DNA of 64,000 bases, taken from assembly GCF_019351435.1 (NCBI RefSeq), contig NZ_JAHWYN010000010.1, positions 1 through 64,000 of the forward strand, given 5' to 3'. The translations under genes and the position numbers were made by a program. The notes under the pieces are model-generated. The model did not search any database. It was not told where the DNA came from and saw only the letters and a program-made list of their open reading frames with translations. Source of the stretch: Flavobacterium taihuense. GTDB taxonomy: Bacteria > Bacteroidota > Bacteroidia > Flavobacteriales > Flavobacteriaceae. This document shows, piece after piece, positions 1-9,692 of this stretch. Within the stretch, counting starts at the first letter, position 1. Every line of letters starts with the position of its first letter.

Positions 1-371
1 AAACTACAGCTGCTACTTATACCGTGTTGGCCACGAAAACAGCCGGTAGCTGTACCAATACCATGACCGGAAGCGCTGTGGTAAGCATTACCGCTTTGCC
101 AATTGCCTACGCCGTAACGGGAACTGCTGCCTATTGCGCAGGAGGAACCGGTGTTGCCGTTGGTTTGGCAAATTCCGAATCGGGCGTTAACTATCAATTA
201 AAAAATGGAGCCACCGATGTAGGAAGTCCAGTGTCCGGAACAGGCACAGCAATTTCTTTTGGCAACCAAACTACAGCTGCCACTTATACCGTGCTGGCTA
301 CGAAAACAGCCGGTAGCTGTACCAATACCATGACCGGAAGCGCTGTGGTAAGCATTACCGCTTTGCCAATT
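1..371 (+). repeat. 267-bp tandem coding repeat (89 aa)
   Basis: Bases 1-104 recur at 268-371 with only a few changes, giving a 267-bp period that keeps frame. The near identity at DNA level points to recent expansion or gene conversion inside the adhesin. More copies probably lie to the left of the window. Confidence 0.9.
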
Positions 372-815
372 TCTAATGTAACACAAACATCCGGAGTCTT
401 AACAGCAATTCAAACAGGTGCCTCATACCAATGGTATAATTGTTCTAACAATTCACCTGTAGGAATTGATAGCAACACTTTCATACCTACTCTTTCAGGT
501 GATTACAAAGTAGATATTACTATTGGAGCTTGTAGTATAACATCTTCTTGTATTACGATTACTACACTAGGAACAATAGATTTTACAACAACAAAGAAAG
601 CTATACTCTATCCAAATCCTAGCAAAGGTTATATCAATATAAATACTGACTATGAGGGTAATTTAAAAGTGGTGGATAATTTAGGCCGAATTGTAAAATC
701 ATTTAATGTTGTACCAAACATAATCAATACTGTCAATGTTGAAAACTTGGAAGACGGAATTTATTACATAAAAGGAACTACCTTTTCTCCTTTAAAATTA
801 ATTATAAGAAAATAA
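3..815 (+). CDS. Repeat-rich T9SS-secreted surface protein, 3' end only
   Basis: The reading frame is open from the left edge, so only the C-terminal part of a larger protein is visible. It contains Ser/Thr/Gly/Ala-rich Ig-like repeats of 89 residues, with the unit visible once completely and once partly. The last 75 or so residues look like a type A Por secretion-system tail (YPNPSKG, then DNLGRIV, then LEDGIYYIKG, ending in RK). In Bacteroidota such tails direct export through the type IX system and surface attachment or release. The cargo is probably an adhesin or matrix protein (inference). Family and tail call are solid; function is not. Confidence 0.85.
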   Translation, partial: TTAATYTVLATKTAGSCTNTMTGSAVVSITALPIAYAVTGTAAYCAGGTGVAVGLANSESGVNYQLKNGATDVGSPVSGTGTAISFGNQTTAATYTVLATKTAGSCTNTMTGSAVVSITALPISNVTQTSGVLTAIQTGASYQWYNCSNNSPVGIDSNTFIPTLSGDYKVDITIGACSITSSCITITTLGTIDFTTTKKAILYPNPSKGYININTDYEGNLKVVDNLGRIVKSFNVVPNIINTVNVENLEDGIYYIKGTTFSPLKLIIRK

Positions 816-838
816 TTCTGTCATCAATTTTAACCTTA

Positions 839-866
839 AAGAGGGTGTGTTATGATACACCCTCTT
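839..866 (+). terminator. Hairpin after the adhesin gene
   Basis: The arms AAGAGGGTGT (839-848) and ACACCCTCTT (857-866) flank an 8-base loop, 24 bases after the adhesin stop. The U-tract is weak. Confidence 0.55.
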
Positions 867-900
867 ATCGTTTCAAAGGGTTAAGAACGGGTTCTATAAA

Positions 901-936
901 AAAAGAGATTATCCTATTTGGATAATCTCTTTTTTA
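901..936. terminator. Bidirectional terminator between adhesin and dnaB
   Basis: GAGATTATCC (906-915) and GGATAATCTC (921-930) form a 10-bp stem with A-rich sequence on the left and a T-run on the right, so it can act on both strands. It sits between two convergent genes. Confidence 0.85.
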
Positions 937-983
937 TCAATTAATATTTCAAAATTTAGCACAAACTAATTAGACATTATATG

Positions 984-2528
984 TCAAAAAGGAACATCTC
1001 CATCATCGTCATCATTATTAAAATTACTTCCAAAAGCTTCATTGGCAGATGGTAAATTTTTGGTAACAAATGAACTCTCATCGTGATTCATACTACTAGG
1101 TAAGTCATCATAACCACCACTGTAATCTTCTAAATTATCAAAACGTCCTAAGTGTCCAATAAACTTCAAACGAACATTTTCAATACCACCATTCCTGTGT
1201 TTTGCTATCATAATTTCCGCTTGTCCAGCAGTTGGAGACGCTTCATCATCATCCCATTCGTCAATTTTATAATATTCGGGACGGTATAAAAACGAAACGA
1301 TATCTGCATCCTGCTCAATTGCTCCAGATTCACGAAGATCTGAAAGCAAAGGTCTTTTACTAGAACCACGAGTTTCAACGGCACGCGACAATTGAGAAAG
1401 TGCAATAACAGGAACATTTAATTCTTTAGCCAAAGCCTTTAAATTTCGTGAAATAGTAGATATTTCCTGCTCCCTATTTCCTCCTCCTTTACCATTTCCT
1501 CCGGCAGTCATTAGCTGCAAATAGTCGACAATAATAATTTTTATTCCGTGCTGCGAAACCAGACGTCTCGCTTTTGCTCTTAAATCAAAAATGGATAAGG
1601 AAGGTGTATCATCAATATAAAGTGGGGCTTTTTCTAAATTCTTTACTTTGGTGCTTAACTGCTCCCATTCGTGTTTTTCCAATTTTCCGGTACGTAATTT
1701 CTCTGAGGACAAACCAGTCTCTGACGAAATTAACCTTGTAATCAACTGTACCGATGCCATCTCTAGAGAAAACAAAGCTACTGGGTGTCCAAAATCTATA
1801 GCTATATTTCTGGCCATCGATAATACAAAAGCGGTTTTCCCCATCGCTGGTCTCGCCGCAATAATAATTAAATCACTCGGTTGCCAGCCTGAAGTCAATT
1901 TATCTAATTTATCAAAACCCGTTGCAACACCAGAAAGCCCCTCTTGACCTGCAATCTCTTCAATACGTTTTTTGGCTTGCAATACTAAACTTTGAGCCGT
2001 TTCGGAACTACGTTTAATATTTCCTTGGGTAACTTCATATAATTTTGATTCAGCTTTATCCAGCAAATCAAAAACATCTGCTGTTTCATCATAAGCATCT
2101 TCAATAATTTCGGAGGAGATTCGAATCAAACTTCGTTGAATAAACTTTTGAAGAATGATTCTAGAGTGAAATTCGATATGTGCGGATGAGGAAATCTTTT
2201 GTGTCAGCTGAATTAAGTAAAAATCACCTCCTGCGAGGTCTAATTTTGCGTTTTTTTTAAGTTGAGCGGAAACGGTCAATAAATCGATTGGCTGGGTATC
2301 TGTAAATAGCTGAACTATAGCTTCAAAAATATACTTATGCGCATCCTTATAAAACGCATCAGGTTGTAGGATATCAATTACCTCATCTACTCCTTTTTTA
2401 TCAATCATCATAGCTCCAAGCACTGCCTCTTCTAAATCCAATGCTTGCGGCGGTAATTTCCCTTTCTCCAGGTTTATTATTGTTGATTTATCCACCTTAA
2501 CGGCGCTCATATTCTTGAAATTTTCCAT
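984..2528 (-). CDS. dnaB: Replicative DNA helicase DnaB
   Basis: This 514-aa protein is the hexameric 5'-3' helicase that unwinds DNA at the replication fork. Residues about 25-130 match the DnaB N-terminal helical domain that contacts primase. The RecA-like ATPase domain follows, with Walker A ARPAMGKT at 225-232 and Walker B IIIVDYLQLM near 335. The C-terminal 50 residues are an Asp/Asn-rich tail, common in Bacteroidota. No intein interrupts it. A second in-frame Met at residue 7 is an alternative start. It is monocistronic, separated from accA by a terminator. Confidence 0.97.
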   Translation of the reverse strand: MENFKNMSAVKVDKSTIINLEKGKLPPQALDLEEAVLGAMMIDKKGVDEVIDILQPDAFYKDAHKYIFEAIVQLFTDTQPIDLLTVSAQLKKNAKLDLAGGDFYLIQLTQKISSSAHIEFHSRIILQKFIQRSLIRISSEIIEDAYDETADVFDLLDKAESKLYEVTQGNIKRSSETAQSLVLQAKKRIEEIAGQEGLSGVATGFDKLDKLTSGWQPSDLIIIAARPAMGKTAFVLSMARNIAIDFGHPVALFSLEMASVQLITRLISSETGLSSEKLRTGKLEKHEWEQLSTKVKNLEKAPLYIDDTPSLSIFDLRAKARRLVSQHGIKIIIVDYLQLMTAGGNGKGGGNREQEISTISRNLKALAKELNVPVIALSQLSRAVETRGSSKRPLLSDLRESGAIEQDADIVSFLYRPEYYKIDEWDDDEASPTAGQAEIMIAKHRNGGIENVRLKFIGHLGRFDNLEDYSGGYDDLPSSMNHDESSFVTKNLPSANEAFGSNFNNDDDDGDVPF

Positions 2529-2615
2529 GTAGCGAAAGTAACTAAAATTCTAAAAAAATAACTATCGAGTTATTACTATTAATTGTTGATAAGTACTTGT
2601 TTTTTGTTTATAACC

Positions 2616-2647
2616 AAAAAAAAATCCGAAACGGTAAGGCTTCGGAT
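2616..2647 (-). terminator. Terminator downstream of accA
   Basis: On the minus strand ATCCGAA (2647-2641) pairs with TTCGGAT (2630-2624) and is followed by a run of T (2624-2616). It lies just after the accA stop. Confidence 0.85.
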
Positions 2648-2668
2648 CAAGATCTTAAAAATGGGTTT

Positions 2669-3622
2669 TTACTCTTTAAATTCTCCCATTTTACAGTATT
2701 TATCCATTCTCTGAGAGATTAATTCTTCTGTTGATAAATCTTTCAATTCATTGTATCCTTTTATAATATACTGTTCAACTGTAGTAAAAGTAGTCTCTCT
2801 GTCATAATGAGCTCCTCCTAGAGGTTCTGGAATAATATCGTCTACTAACTTTTGTTTTTTCATATCGGTTGAAGTCAACTTTAAGGCTTCGGCGGCTTGT
2901 TCTTTATAGTCCCAACTTTTCCATAAAATGGATGAACAAGATTCTGGTGAAATTACAGAATACCAAGTGTTTTCCAACATATAAACTCGATCTCCAACAC
3001 CTATTCCCAATGCTCCTCCCGAAGCACCTTCACCAACAATGATTGTAATAATAGGCACTTTCAAACGCACCATTTCAAAAATATTTCGTGCAATGGCTTC
3101 ACCTTGCCCGCGTTCTTCTGCTTCCAAACCTGGATAAGCACCTGGAGTATCAATTAAGGTGACAACAGGAATATTAAACTTCTCTGCCATTTTCATCAAA
3201 CGCAATGCTTTTCTGTATCCTTCAGGATTGGCCATCCCAAAATTTCTATACTGACGAGTCTTCGTATTGAATCCTTTTTGTTGTCCGACAATCATGAAAG
3301 ATTGTCCACCAATTTTTCCTAAACCACCAATCATGGCTTTATCATCTTTAAAACCTCTATCCCCATGAAGTTCAAGAAAAGTTTCTCCACAAAGCCCTTT
3401 GATATGATCCAAAGTATAAGGTCTACTTGGATGTCTTGATAACTGTACACGTTGCCAAGCTGTTAAGTTTTTATAAATCTGTTTTTTGGTTTCTTCTAGT
3501 TTTTTATTGATTTGTTTACAAGTATTTGTAACATCAACATCAGATTCTAAACCAATAACAACACATTTATCTAATTGTTCTTCAAGTTCTTTTATAGGAA
3601 GCTCAAAATCTAAATATTCCAT
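2669..3622 (-). CDS. accA: Acetyl-CoA carboxylase carboxyltransferase subunit alpha
   Basis: This 317-aa protein is the alpha half of the carboxyltransferase that moves the carboxyl group from biotin to acetyl-CoA, giving malonyl-CoA for fatty acid synthesis. Length and order match the family: an N-terminal helical segment, then a crotonase-like core with [24 protein letters not shown] and [14 protein letters not shown]. It needs AccD, which is not in the window. It has its own terminator, and the 126 bases upstream leave room for its own promoter. Confidence 0.97.
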   Translation of the reverse strand: MEYLDFELPIKELEEQLDKCVVIGLESDVDVTNTCKQINKKLEETKKQIYKNLTAWQRVQLSRHPSRPYTLDHIKGLCGETFLELHGDRGFKDDKAMIGGLGKIGGQSFMIVGQQKGFNTKTRQYRNFGMANPEGYRKALRLMKMAEKFNIPVVTLIDTPGAYPGLEAEERGQGEAIARNIFEMVRLKVPIITIIVGEGASGGALGIGVGDRVYMLENTWYSVISPESCSSILWKSWDYKEQAAEALKLTSTDMKKQKLVDDIIPEPLGGAHYDRETTFTTVEQYIIKGYNELKDLSTEELISQRMDKYCKMGEFKE

Positions 3623-3748
3623 AGGATTTGTGCGTATTTATTATTGTTTTTAATTTTCAATTTGGAACTGCAAATATAAAATTTAATATCGTTTTACACT
3701 TATTTTTTGTCCAAGAAGAAAAAAATAGGTTTAAAAAAAATAAAATTC

Positions 3749-4636
3749 TTACAATTCATCTTCTTTTCTATAGTGTTTTATGATCCCGTTCAAGAGTACC
3801 GTAATTACAATTACAATAGCACCAATATAAAACTCAGCACTCATTTTTTCTTTTCCGCCAATGATAAAAAAAGCCAAAACAATACCGTAAACTGGCTCCA
3901 GATTAGTGGTTAACATTACTGTATATGGCGATAATTGACGCATCACTTTTACCGAAGCCGTAAAGGCATAGGCAGTACATATAGAGGCTAGAATCACTAT
4001 CAATATCCAATTTTTGGCTGATTGCAGAAAAAAATCTGCAGTGAAAGAACCCTTAAATAAAAAGTAGATTGAAATAAAAGTAAAACCGGATAAAAATTCA
4101 TAAAATGAAATCACCGAAGGATCATGATTTACTATTAGCTTTCCGTTCATTAAAGTAAAGAGCACTCCCAATATTATGGAAACAAGCGCCAATAACATTC
4201 CGTTCCAATAATTAATCTCTACTTGCATGATTAACCCCAAACCTGCAATTATAATCAAGCCAAAAAACACTTCGTACCAAAGAACTTTTCGTCCATAAAA
4301 CAATGGTTCCAATAATGATGCAAAAAAAGCACCTAACGAAAAAACCGATAAGGTTATGGAAACTGTTGAGACTTTAATAGCCTCAAAAAAGAAAATCCAG
4401 TGTAGGGCTATCAAAAGACCAACAACTACGAACTTTATTAATGACTTGGGAACAACTTTAAATGATTTTTTTGTGACTGCAAGAAAAACAGCAATAAAAA
4501 TAGCTGCAAAAAACATTCTATACCAAACTAAAAATTCAGACTGAATCGTTATTAATGCCCCTAGAATAGCTGTAAAACCCCAAATAAAAACAATTAAATG
4601 TAGATTAAGGTAACTTCTTAAATTATCGTTTCGCAT
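3749..4636 (-). CDS. EamA/DMT-family transporter
   Basis: This 295-aa protein has ten predicted hydrophobic segments arranged as two EamA repeats, the pattern of the drug/metabolite transporter superfamily. These inner-membrane carriers export metabolites or amino acids; the substrate cannot be read from sequence. Its start overlaps the end of the upstream LptF/G-type gene by 14 bases, so the two are probably translationally coupled. Whether they share a function is unclear. Confidence 0.9.
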   Translation of the reverse strand: MRNDNLRSYLNLHLIVFIWGFTAILGALITIQSEFLVWYRMFFAAIFIAVFLAVTKKSFKVVPKSLIKFVVVGLLIALHWIFFFEAIKVSTVSITLSVFSLGAFFASLLEPLFYGRKVLWYEVFFGLIIIAGLGLIMQVEINYWNGMLLALVSIILGVLFTLMNGKLIVNHDPSVISFYEFLSGFTFISIYFLFKGSFTADFFLQSAKNWILIVILASICTAYAFTASVKVMRQLSPYTVMLTTNLEPVYGIVLAFFIIGGKEKMSAEFYIGAIVIVITVLLNGIIKHYRKEDEL

Positions 4637-5711
4637 TTCGTAATAGATAAACAGCTAATATTCCAAAAACAATGTTCGGTATCCAAACCGCCAAAAAAGG
4701 TGAAAATGAAGATTTCTCTGCCAGCACACCAAATATTTTATCAAAAAAAACGAATGAAAATGCCACAGCAATTCCAATGGCCAGATTGGCTCCCATCCCT
4801 CCTCTTCGCTTCATGGAAGATACTGAAACAGCAATGATTGTCAATATAAATGCAGAAACGGGAACACTGTATTTTTTATATAAAACAACCAAATAAACAT
4901 TGATATTGGACGATCCGCGCTTTCTTTCTTTATCAATAAACGAATTTAAATCCCCTAAACTTAAAGTCTCTGCAATATAAACCACAGGTGCCAAATCCTC
5001 GAGATCAAAACTAAATTTCATCTTCTTTTCGGGTGCCTTTTCAATCACGTCTCCTTCATTTCCAACGATTCTTTTGGTATAATCATATAAAGTATAATTC
5101 TTTTCCTTAGGATTCCATTTGATTCTGCTGGCAGTTATTTTGTATTCTAATTTCTCTTTTTTAAATCGCTCTAACGAAAAATTGAAAGCCATTTGGGACT
5201 CATTATTAAAACTATTTACATAGATAAACTCATTATCACTTATCTGTCTATATACATCTGTATTATCTCCCCGCATGAGTTCTTTACCACCTGTCCGCAG
5301 ATAGGTGTACCTAAAATTATTGTACCCCTCACTAGAAACAGGAATAACCCAAAACCCCATAAGTAAAACGATAACAGATATAATGGAAGCCCCTATAATA
5401 TATGGTCTCATGAATCGCGTAAACGAAATTCCAGAGCTCAGAATAGCAATAATCTCTGTGTCATTTGCTAATTTTGAGGTAAACCAAATAACCGATATAA
5501 ACAAAAATATCGGAAAGAGGTTATTCATAAAGTAAATTGTAAAATGATAGTAATAAATGGCGATTTTTAAAACCGGCACTTTATTCTCAATCATTTTATT
5601 AATCTTCTCGGATATATCAATAATCATCCCAATTGGAGCAAATAACAAAAGCATAACCGAGAAAGTGGCTAAATATCTTTTTAAAATGTATTTGTCAATT
5701 ATTGTTAACAT
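4623..5711 (-). CDS. LptF/LptG-family permease (YjgP/YjgQ)
   Basis: This 362-aa inner-membrane protein has the LptF/G layout: about three N-terminal transmembrane segments (first at residues 12-35), a large periplasmic beta-rich domain (about 110-270) and three C-terminal segments. LptF and LptG pair with the ATPase LptB to extract lipopolysaccharide from the inner membrane. Which of the two this is cannot be decided here. It is followed by an overlapping EamA gene and preceded by tgt. Confidence 0.9.
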   Translation of the reverse strand: MLTIIDKYILKRYLATFSVMLLLFAPIGMIIDISEKINKMIENKVPVLKIAIYYYHFTIYFMNNLFPIFLFISVIWFTSKLANDTEIIAILSSGISFTRFMRPYIIGASIISVIVLLMGFWVIPVSSEGYNNFRYTYLRTGGKELMRGDNTDVYRQISDNEFIYVNSFNNESQMAFNFSLERFKKEKLEYKITASRIKWNPKEKNYTLYDYTKRIVGNEGDVIEKAPEKKMKFSFDLEDLAPVVYIAETLSLGDLNSFIDKERKRGSSNINVYLVVLYKKYSVPVSAFILTIIAVSVSSMKRRGGMGANLAIGIAVAFSFVFFDKIFGVLAEKSSFSPFLAVWIPNIVFGILAVYLLRNAKR

Positions 5712-5719
5712 AGTTATGG

Positions 5720-5789
5720 TTGAATCGGTTATTCGTTGAATCGGTTATTCGTTGAATCGGTTAACTGTGAATCGGTTATTCGTTGAATG
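5720..5789. repeat. Short 16-bp tandem repeat between tgt and the permease gene
   Basis: The unit TTGAATCGGTTATTCG occurs at 5720 and 5736, as a variant ending AACTG at 5752, and as a 15-base copy at 5768. The sequence CGATTAACCGATT at 5811-5823 is a partial inverted copy, so the transcript downstream of tgt can fold. The repeats may serve as a terminator or length-variable spacer (inference). Confidence 0.8.
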
Positions 5790-5832
5790 TTTATTCTATT
5801 AAACAAATAAACGATTAACCGATTAAACACAT

Positions 5833-6963
5833 CTACAATCTTTGGCTCATATTTTTCACCATCATTTCTTTCCATGGTCTAAAATCGCCCGCTAAGATAT
5901 GTTTTCTTGCCTCACGAACCAACCACATATAGAAACCTAGATTGTGAATCGTAGCAATTTGTTTCCCCAAATATTCATTGGCCGCAAACAAGTGACGCAA
6001 ATATGACTTAGAATATTCCGTATCAACAAAAGTATAGGCCATTTCATCTATTGGCGAAAAATCGGCTTCCCATTTTTTATTCTTGATATTGATAGTTCCA
6101 TTAGCCGTAAACAACATTCCATTTCTGGCGTTACGTGTTGGCATCACACAATCAAACATATCAATTCCAAGTGCTATATTTTCCAAAATATTAATTGGCG
6201 TTCCCACACCCATCAAATAACGGGGTTTGTCTTCAGGTAGAATTTCACAAACCACTTCGGTCATGGCATACATTTCTTCAGCAGGCTCTCCTACTGAAAG
6301 TCCGCCTATTGCATTTCCTTGTTGATTAGAATTCGCAATGTATTCGGCTGATTGTCGTCGCAAATCCTTATAGGTACTCCCTTGTATAATCGGGAAAAAA
6401 GTTTGTTCGTAACCATATTTCACAGGCACTTTCTCTAAATGATTGATACAACGATCCAACCAACGGTGTGTCATGTGCATTGAGCGTTGTGCATACCGAT
6501 AATCACATGGATAAGGCGTACATTCATCAAAAGCCATGATAATATCGGCTCCAATGGTACGTTGAATTTCCATTACATTCTCTGGAGTAAAAAAATGGTA
6601 TGAACCATCAATATGTGATTTAAACTTTACTCCTTCTTCTTTAATTTTACGGTTTGCCGAAAGAGAATATACTTGATATCCTCCAGAATCCGTCAAAATA
6701 TTACGATCCCAATTCATGAATTTATGCAACCCTCCCGCTTTTTCAAGAATTTCGGTTTGTGGACGCAAATACAAGTGATAGGTATTTCCAAGAATAATAT
6801 CTGGGTTTATTTCTTCTTTCAATTCTCGCTGGTGTACTCCTTTTACAGAGGCAGCTGTTCCAACAGGCATAAAAATAGGCGTTTCAATAACACCATGATC
6901 TGTAGTAATACTTCCCGCACGAGCTTTTGATTGCGGGTCTGTTTTTAGTAAGTCAAACTTCAT
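5833..6963 (-). CDS. tgt: tRNA-guanine transglycosylase (queuosine synthesis)
   Basis: This 376-aa protein exchanges guanine-34 in GUN-anticodon tRNAs for the queuosine precursor preQ1. It has the family motifs: ETPIFMPVGT near the N-terminus, DSGGYQVYSL and DECTPYPCDY with the catalytic aspartates, and GGLSVGEP. The full TIM barrel is present. The C-terminal zinc-binding cluster typical of many bacterial Tgt proteins is not obvious here. A decayed copy of its N-terminal coding region lies about 6 kb away at 12868-12972. Confidence 0.95.
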   Translation of the reverse strand: MKFDLLKTDPQSKARAGSITTDHGVIETPIFMPVGTAASVKGVHQRELKEEINPDIILGNTYHLYLRPQTEILEKAGGLHKFMNWDRNILTDSGGYQVYSLSANRKIKEEGVKFKSHIDGSYHFFTPENVMEIQRTIGADIIMAFDECTPYPCDYRYAQRSMHMTHRWLDRCINHLEKVPVKYGYEQTFFPIIQGSTYKDLRRQSAEYIANSNQQGNAIGGLSVGEPAEEMYAMTEVVCEILPEDKPRYLMGVGTPINILENIALGIDMFDCVMPTRNARNGMLFTANGTINIKNKKWEADFSPIDEMAYTFVDTEYSKSYLRHLFAANEYLGKQIATIHNLGFYMWLVREARKHILAGDFRPWKEMMVKNMSQRL

Positions 6964-7727
6964 ATAGTCTTTTTATCAGTGGGCAAAGATAGGTTAATTT
7001 AAAAATTAGATAATTACTTCACTTGAAAAATTAAAAATGTTTTATGAATTCCTGTTTAGTATGCTTTAGAGATTGCACTATTCGCTATTGCTTTACTTCC
7101 ATTACAAGGCTTAAAAGAGTACTAAAACTAACTCTTCCAAATTAAAACTTCAAGCAGAAAAAAACTAAACATTACAAAAAAAACTAAAGCATTAAACACC
7201 AATAAACCAAAATAGACAAAGTCATTCTATTTTTAAATAAAATACTACTAACCAAATACTTAATTCAAAATAAATCCTTCATTTACACTTCCCATAAAAA
7301 GATATTTTGCTACCTTTGAGATACATCTATTCAGTCCCGTTTTGGTTCAATCATCACAAATCTCACGAATAAAAAACCAATAAACAGTTTACTGAATATA
7401 GAACATAAATCAGGATGCTTTTTTAACAATTAAGCTCTTTGTCTTTTCGCAAAACCTACTTTTTCATTAAACAAAACTCGTTGGGTGAAATTATTTTAAG
7501 CACATAGAAACATAATTTTTGTATGCTAAAAAGTAGGCTTTTCACTTATTTAAAGCACTCATAGCTCTCTATGTGTTAAATTATATTTTACGAATTATAC
7601 CCAAAGGGTTAAACAAAGTAAAACCGATTTACGTTTAAAATTGACATATACAACCATCCTATTTCCAAAATCTGAAAATAGAAATGATGAATAACAATAT
7701 CTTATTCGCCAAAAAATTACTTTTAAC
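6964..7727. other. 764-bp intergenic region
   Basis: No credible gene is visible. The AT-rich stretch holds a match to the Bacteroidota -7 element (TACCTTTG, 7311-7318) and a degenerate inverted-repeat element at 7496-7579, listed separately. The promoter of the downstream transport operon should lie in its right half. Confidence 0.6.
7496..7579. repeat. MITE-like imperfect inverted repeat, copy 1
   Basis: TTAAGCACATAGA near 7497 faces TCTATGTGTTAA near 7568, and the outer flanks also pair weakly (a TTGGGT-containing arm near 7480 against ACCCAAAGGGTT at 7599-7610). It resembles the element at 32591-32720, which has TAACCACATA-type ends. No ORF lies inside. Confidence 0.5.
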
Positions 7728-8468
7728 ATGAAAAAGATACTACTCCTATTATTTTTTCATTTATCAATCATTGCTTTGTCGCAAGATGCAAAAGATATTG
7801 TAAAAAAAGCAGACGAAAAAGCCAAAGGTAAGACCTCTGTCGCCAATATTACCATTCAAACAATCCGACCAAGCTGGACACGAGAAATGACCGTAAAAGC
7901 CTGGACAAAAGGCAATGATTTGAGTTTTATATTGGTTTTGGCTCCTGCCAAAGAAAAAGGAGTCGTATTCCTGAAACGAAAAAAGGAAGTATGGAATTGG
8001 ATTCCCTCTATAGAACGAAACATCAAAATGCCCCCTTCGATGATGAGTCAGAGTTGGATGGGAACCGATTTCACCAATGATGATTTGGTCAAAGAAGCTT
8101 CTATTCTGGAAGATTACAACCATTCTTTTTTAGAAGATGTCACCATAGACGGAAGAATATGTTATAAAATTCAACTCCTGCCCAAACCAAAATCGGCTGT
8201 AGTTTGGGGAAAAGTAATCATGGCTATTGACAAAAAAGACTTTATGATGCTCCATGTCGAATATTATGATGAAGACGGCGCTCTGATCAACACTATGCAT
8301 TGCTCAGATATAAAACTATTAGGCGACCGATTATTGCCCGGAAAAATGGAAATGATTCCTGCTAACAAAAAAGGAAACAAAACCGTGTTGATTTACAATT
8401 CTTTGATTTTTGACACTCCTTTGGACGATTCCTTTTTTAACACCCAAAACATAACCAAGGCAAAATGA
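7728..8468 (+). CDS. LolA-like outer-membrane lipoprotein-sorting protein
   Basis: This 246-aa protein has a signal peptide (residues 1-19, ending ALSQ) and a single domain resembling the LolA-like family: KADEKAKGK, then a TREMTVKAW strand region, then KEVWNWIP. LolA proteins carry lipoproteins across the periplasm in a half-barrel; family members in such operons may instead carry another lipid. Its stop overlaps the next gene by 4 bases, showing co-translation with the ABC permeases. It probably passes cargo between the permease complex and the barrel protein of this operon (inference). Confidence 0.85.
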   Translation: MKKILLLLFFHLSIIALSQDAKDIVKKADEKAKGKTSVANITIQTIRPSWTREMTVKAWTKGNDLSFILVLAPAKEKGVVFLKRKKEVWNWIPSIERNIKMPPSMMSQSWMGTDFTNDDLVKEASILEDYNHSFLEDVTIDGRICYKIQLLPKPKSAVVWGKVIMAIDKKDFMMLHVEYYDEDGALINTMHCSDIKLLGDRLLPGKMEMIPANKKGNKTVLIYNSLIFDTPLDDSFFNTQNITKAK

Positions 8469-9679
8469 TACTCAAATTAATTTGGAGGAACCTTTGGCGC
8501 AACAGCCGACGAACACTAATTACAATGGCATCTATTGCATTTGCGGTCTTGTTTGCGGTTTTAATGAAATCATTTCAAAATGGTGTTTTTAATAATTTAA
8601 TAAAAAACGTGGTTGGTTATTACTCTGGGTATATTCAAATTCACCAAAAGGGTTATTGGGACGAACAGGTTTTGGACAACAGCTTTGAATTAAAAAATGC
8701 CTTAACCTTCCAACTCCAGCAAAATAATCAAATAAAGAAAATTGCTCCTCGCCTAGAAACTTTTGTTTTGGTTTCTAAAGGAAACAGTACCAAAGGATGC
8801 CTTCTTGTAGGAACCGATGCTGTGAAAGAAAACAGTCTAACCCAATTAAAAAAGAAAATAACCAAGGGTAGTTATTTCAAAAACGAGGAAGGCAACATAC
8901 TCCTTGCAGAAGGTTTAGCCAAACGATTGGGCGCCAATATCAATGATACTGTTGTGCTTTTTGGCCAAGGATTTCATGGCGCAATGGCCGCTGGAAAATA
9001 CAAAATAAAAGGCATCGTACATCTTGCATCACCGGCGATGAATGACTCTTTTGTGTATGCACCATTGACAGCCACCCAATATTTTTTGAGCGCCGAAAAC
9101 AGACTTACTTCAATCTCATTCGGAATTGACAACCCTGAGAATACTGATGCTATTGTGCAAAATTTAAAAATTCAAATAGGAAATAAATACGAAATAATGC
9201 CTTGGCAGCAAATGATGCCAGAAATAGCCAATCACATTAAAGCTGACGGATTTTCATTTTACATTTTTTCGGGAATACTATACATCATCATCGGTTTCGG
9301 ACTGTTTGGAACAGTTTTAATGATGACCGCCGAACGCAAATACGAGTTCGGTATGCTCATTGCCATTGGTATGAAAAAATCTGAATTAGAATTGATTTTA
9401 TTCGGAGAAACCATCCTCATCACTTTGTTTGGAGTGCTTTTGGGCTTTGTGTTGAGTTTACCGTTAGTCATTTATTTAAAAGAAAAGCCTATCCGTTTTG
9501 GCGGGGAAATAGCCAAAGTCTATGAGCAATTTGGTTTTGAAGCCCTCTTCCCTACTGCTGTTGACAAAAACATCTTCATCAACCAATCCCTAATTGTTTT
9601 GGCAATGGCGGTGATTATTGGCTTGTATCCGCTATGGCACGTAAACAGTTTGAATCCAGTAGAAGCGATGAAAAAATAA
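8465..9679 (+). CDS. FtsX-like ABC transporter permease (first)
   Basis: This 404-aa protein follows the MacB/LolC layout: one N-terminal transmembrane helix (residues 15-40), a large periplasmic domain and three C-terminal helices (about 265-400). The C-terminal NPVEAMKK is typical. LolCDE-like exporters act by mechanotransmission to extract lipids or lipoproteins from the inner membrane. It is the first of two permeases, overlaps the LolA-like gene by 4 bases, and shares an operon with a LolD-like ATPase. Confidence 0.9.
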   Translation: MILKLIWRNLWRNSRRTLITMASIAFAVLFAVLMKSFQNGVFNNLIKNVVGYYSGYIQIHQKGYWDEQVLDNSFELKNALTFQLQQNNQIKKIAPRLETFVLVSKGNSTKGCLLVGTDAVKENSLTQLKKKITKGSYFKNEEGNILLAEGLAKRLGANINDTVVLFGQGFHGAMAAGKYKIKGIVHLASPAMNDSFVYAPLTATQYFLSAENRLTSISFGIDNPENTDAIVQNLKIQIGNKYEIMPWQQMMPEIANHIKADGFSFYIFSGILYIIIGFGLFGTVLMMTAERKYEFGMLIAIGMKKSELELILFGETILITLFGVLLGFVLSLPLVIYLKEKPIRFGGEIAKVYEQFGFEALFPTAVDKNIFINQSLIVLAMAVIIGLYPLWHVNSLNPVEAMKK

Positions 9680-9692
9680 AAAAAAAACCATT

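Noticed and set aside
1648..1947. 99-aa ORF antisense to dnaB
   Set aside because: It is a shadow of the strongly conserved dnaB frame.
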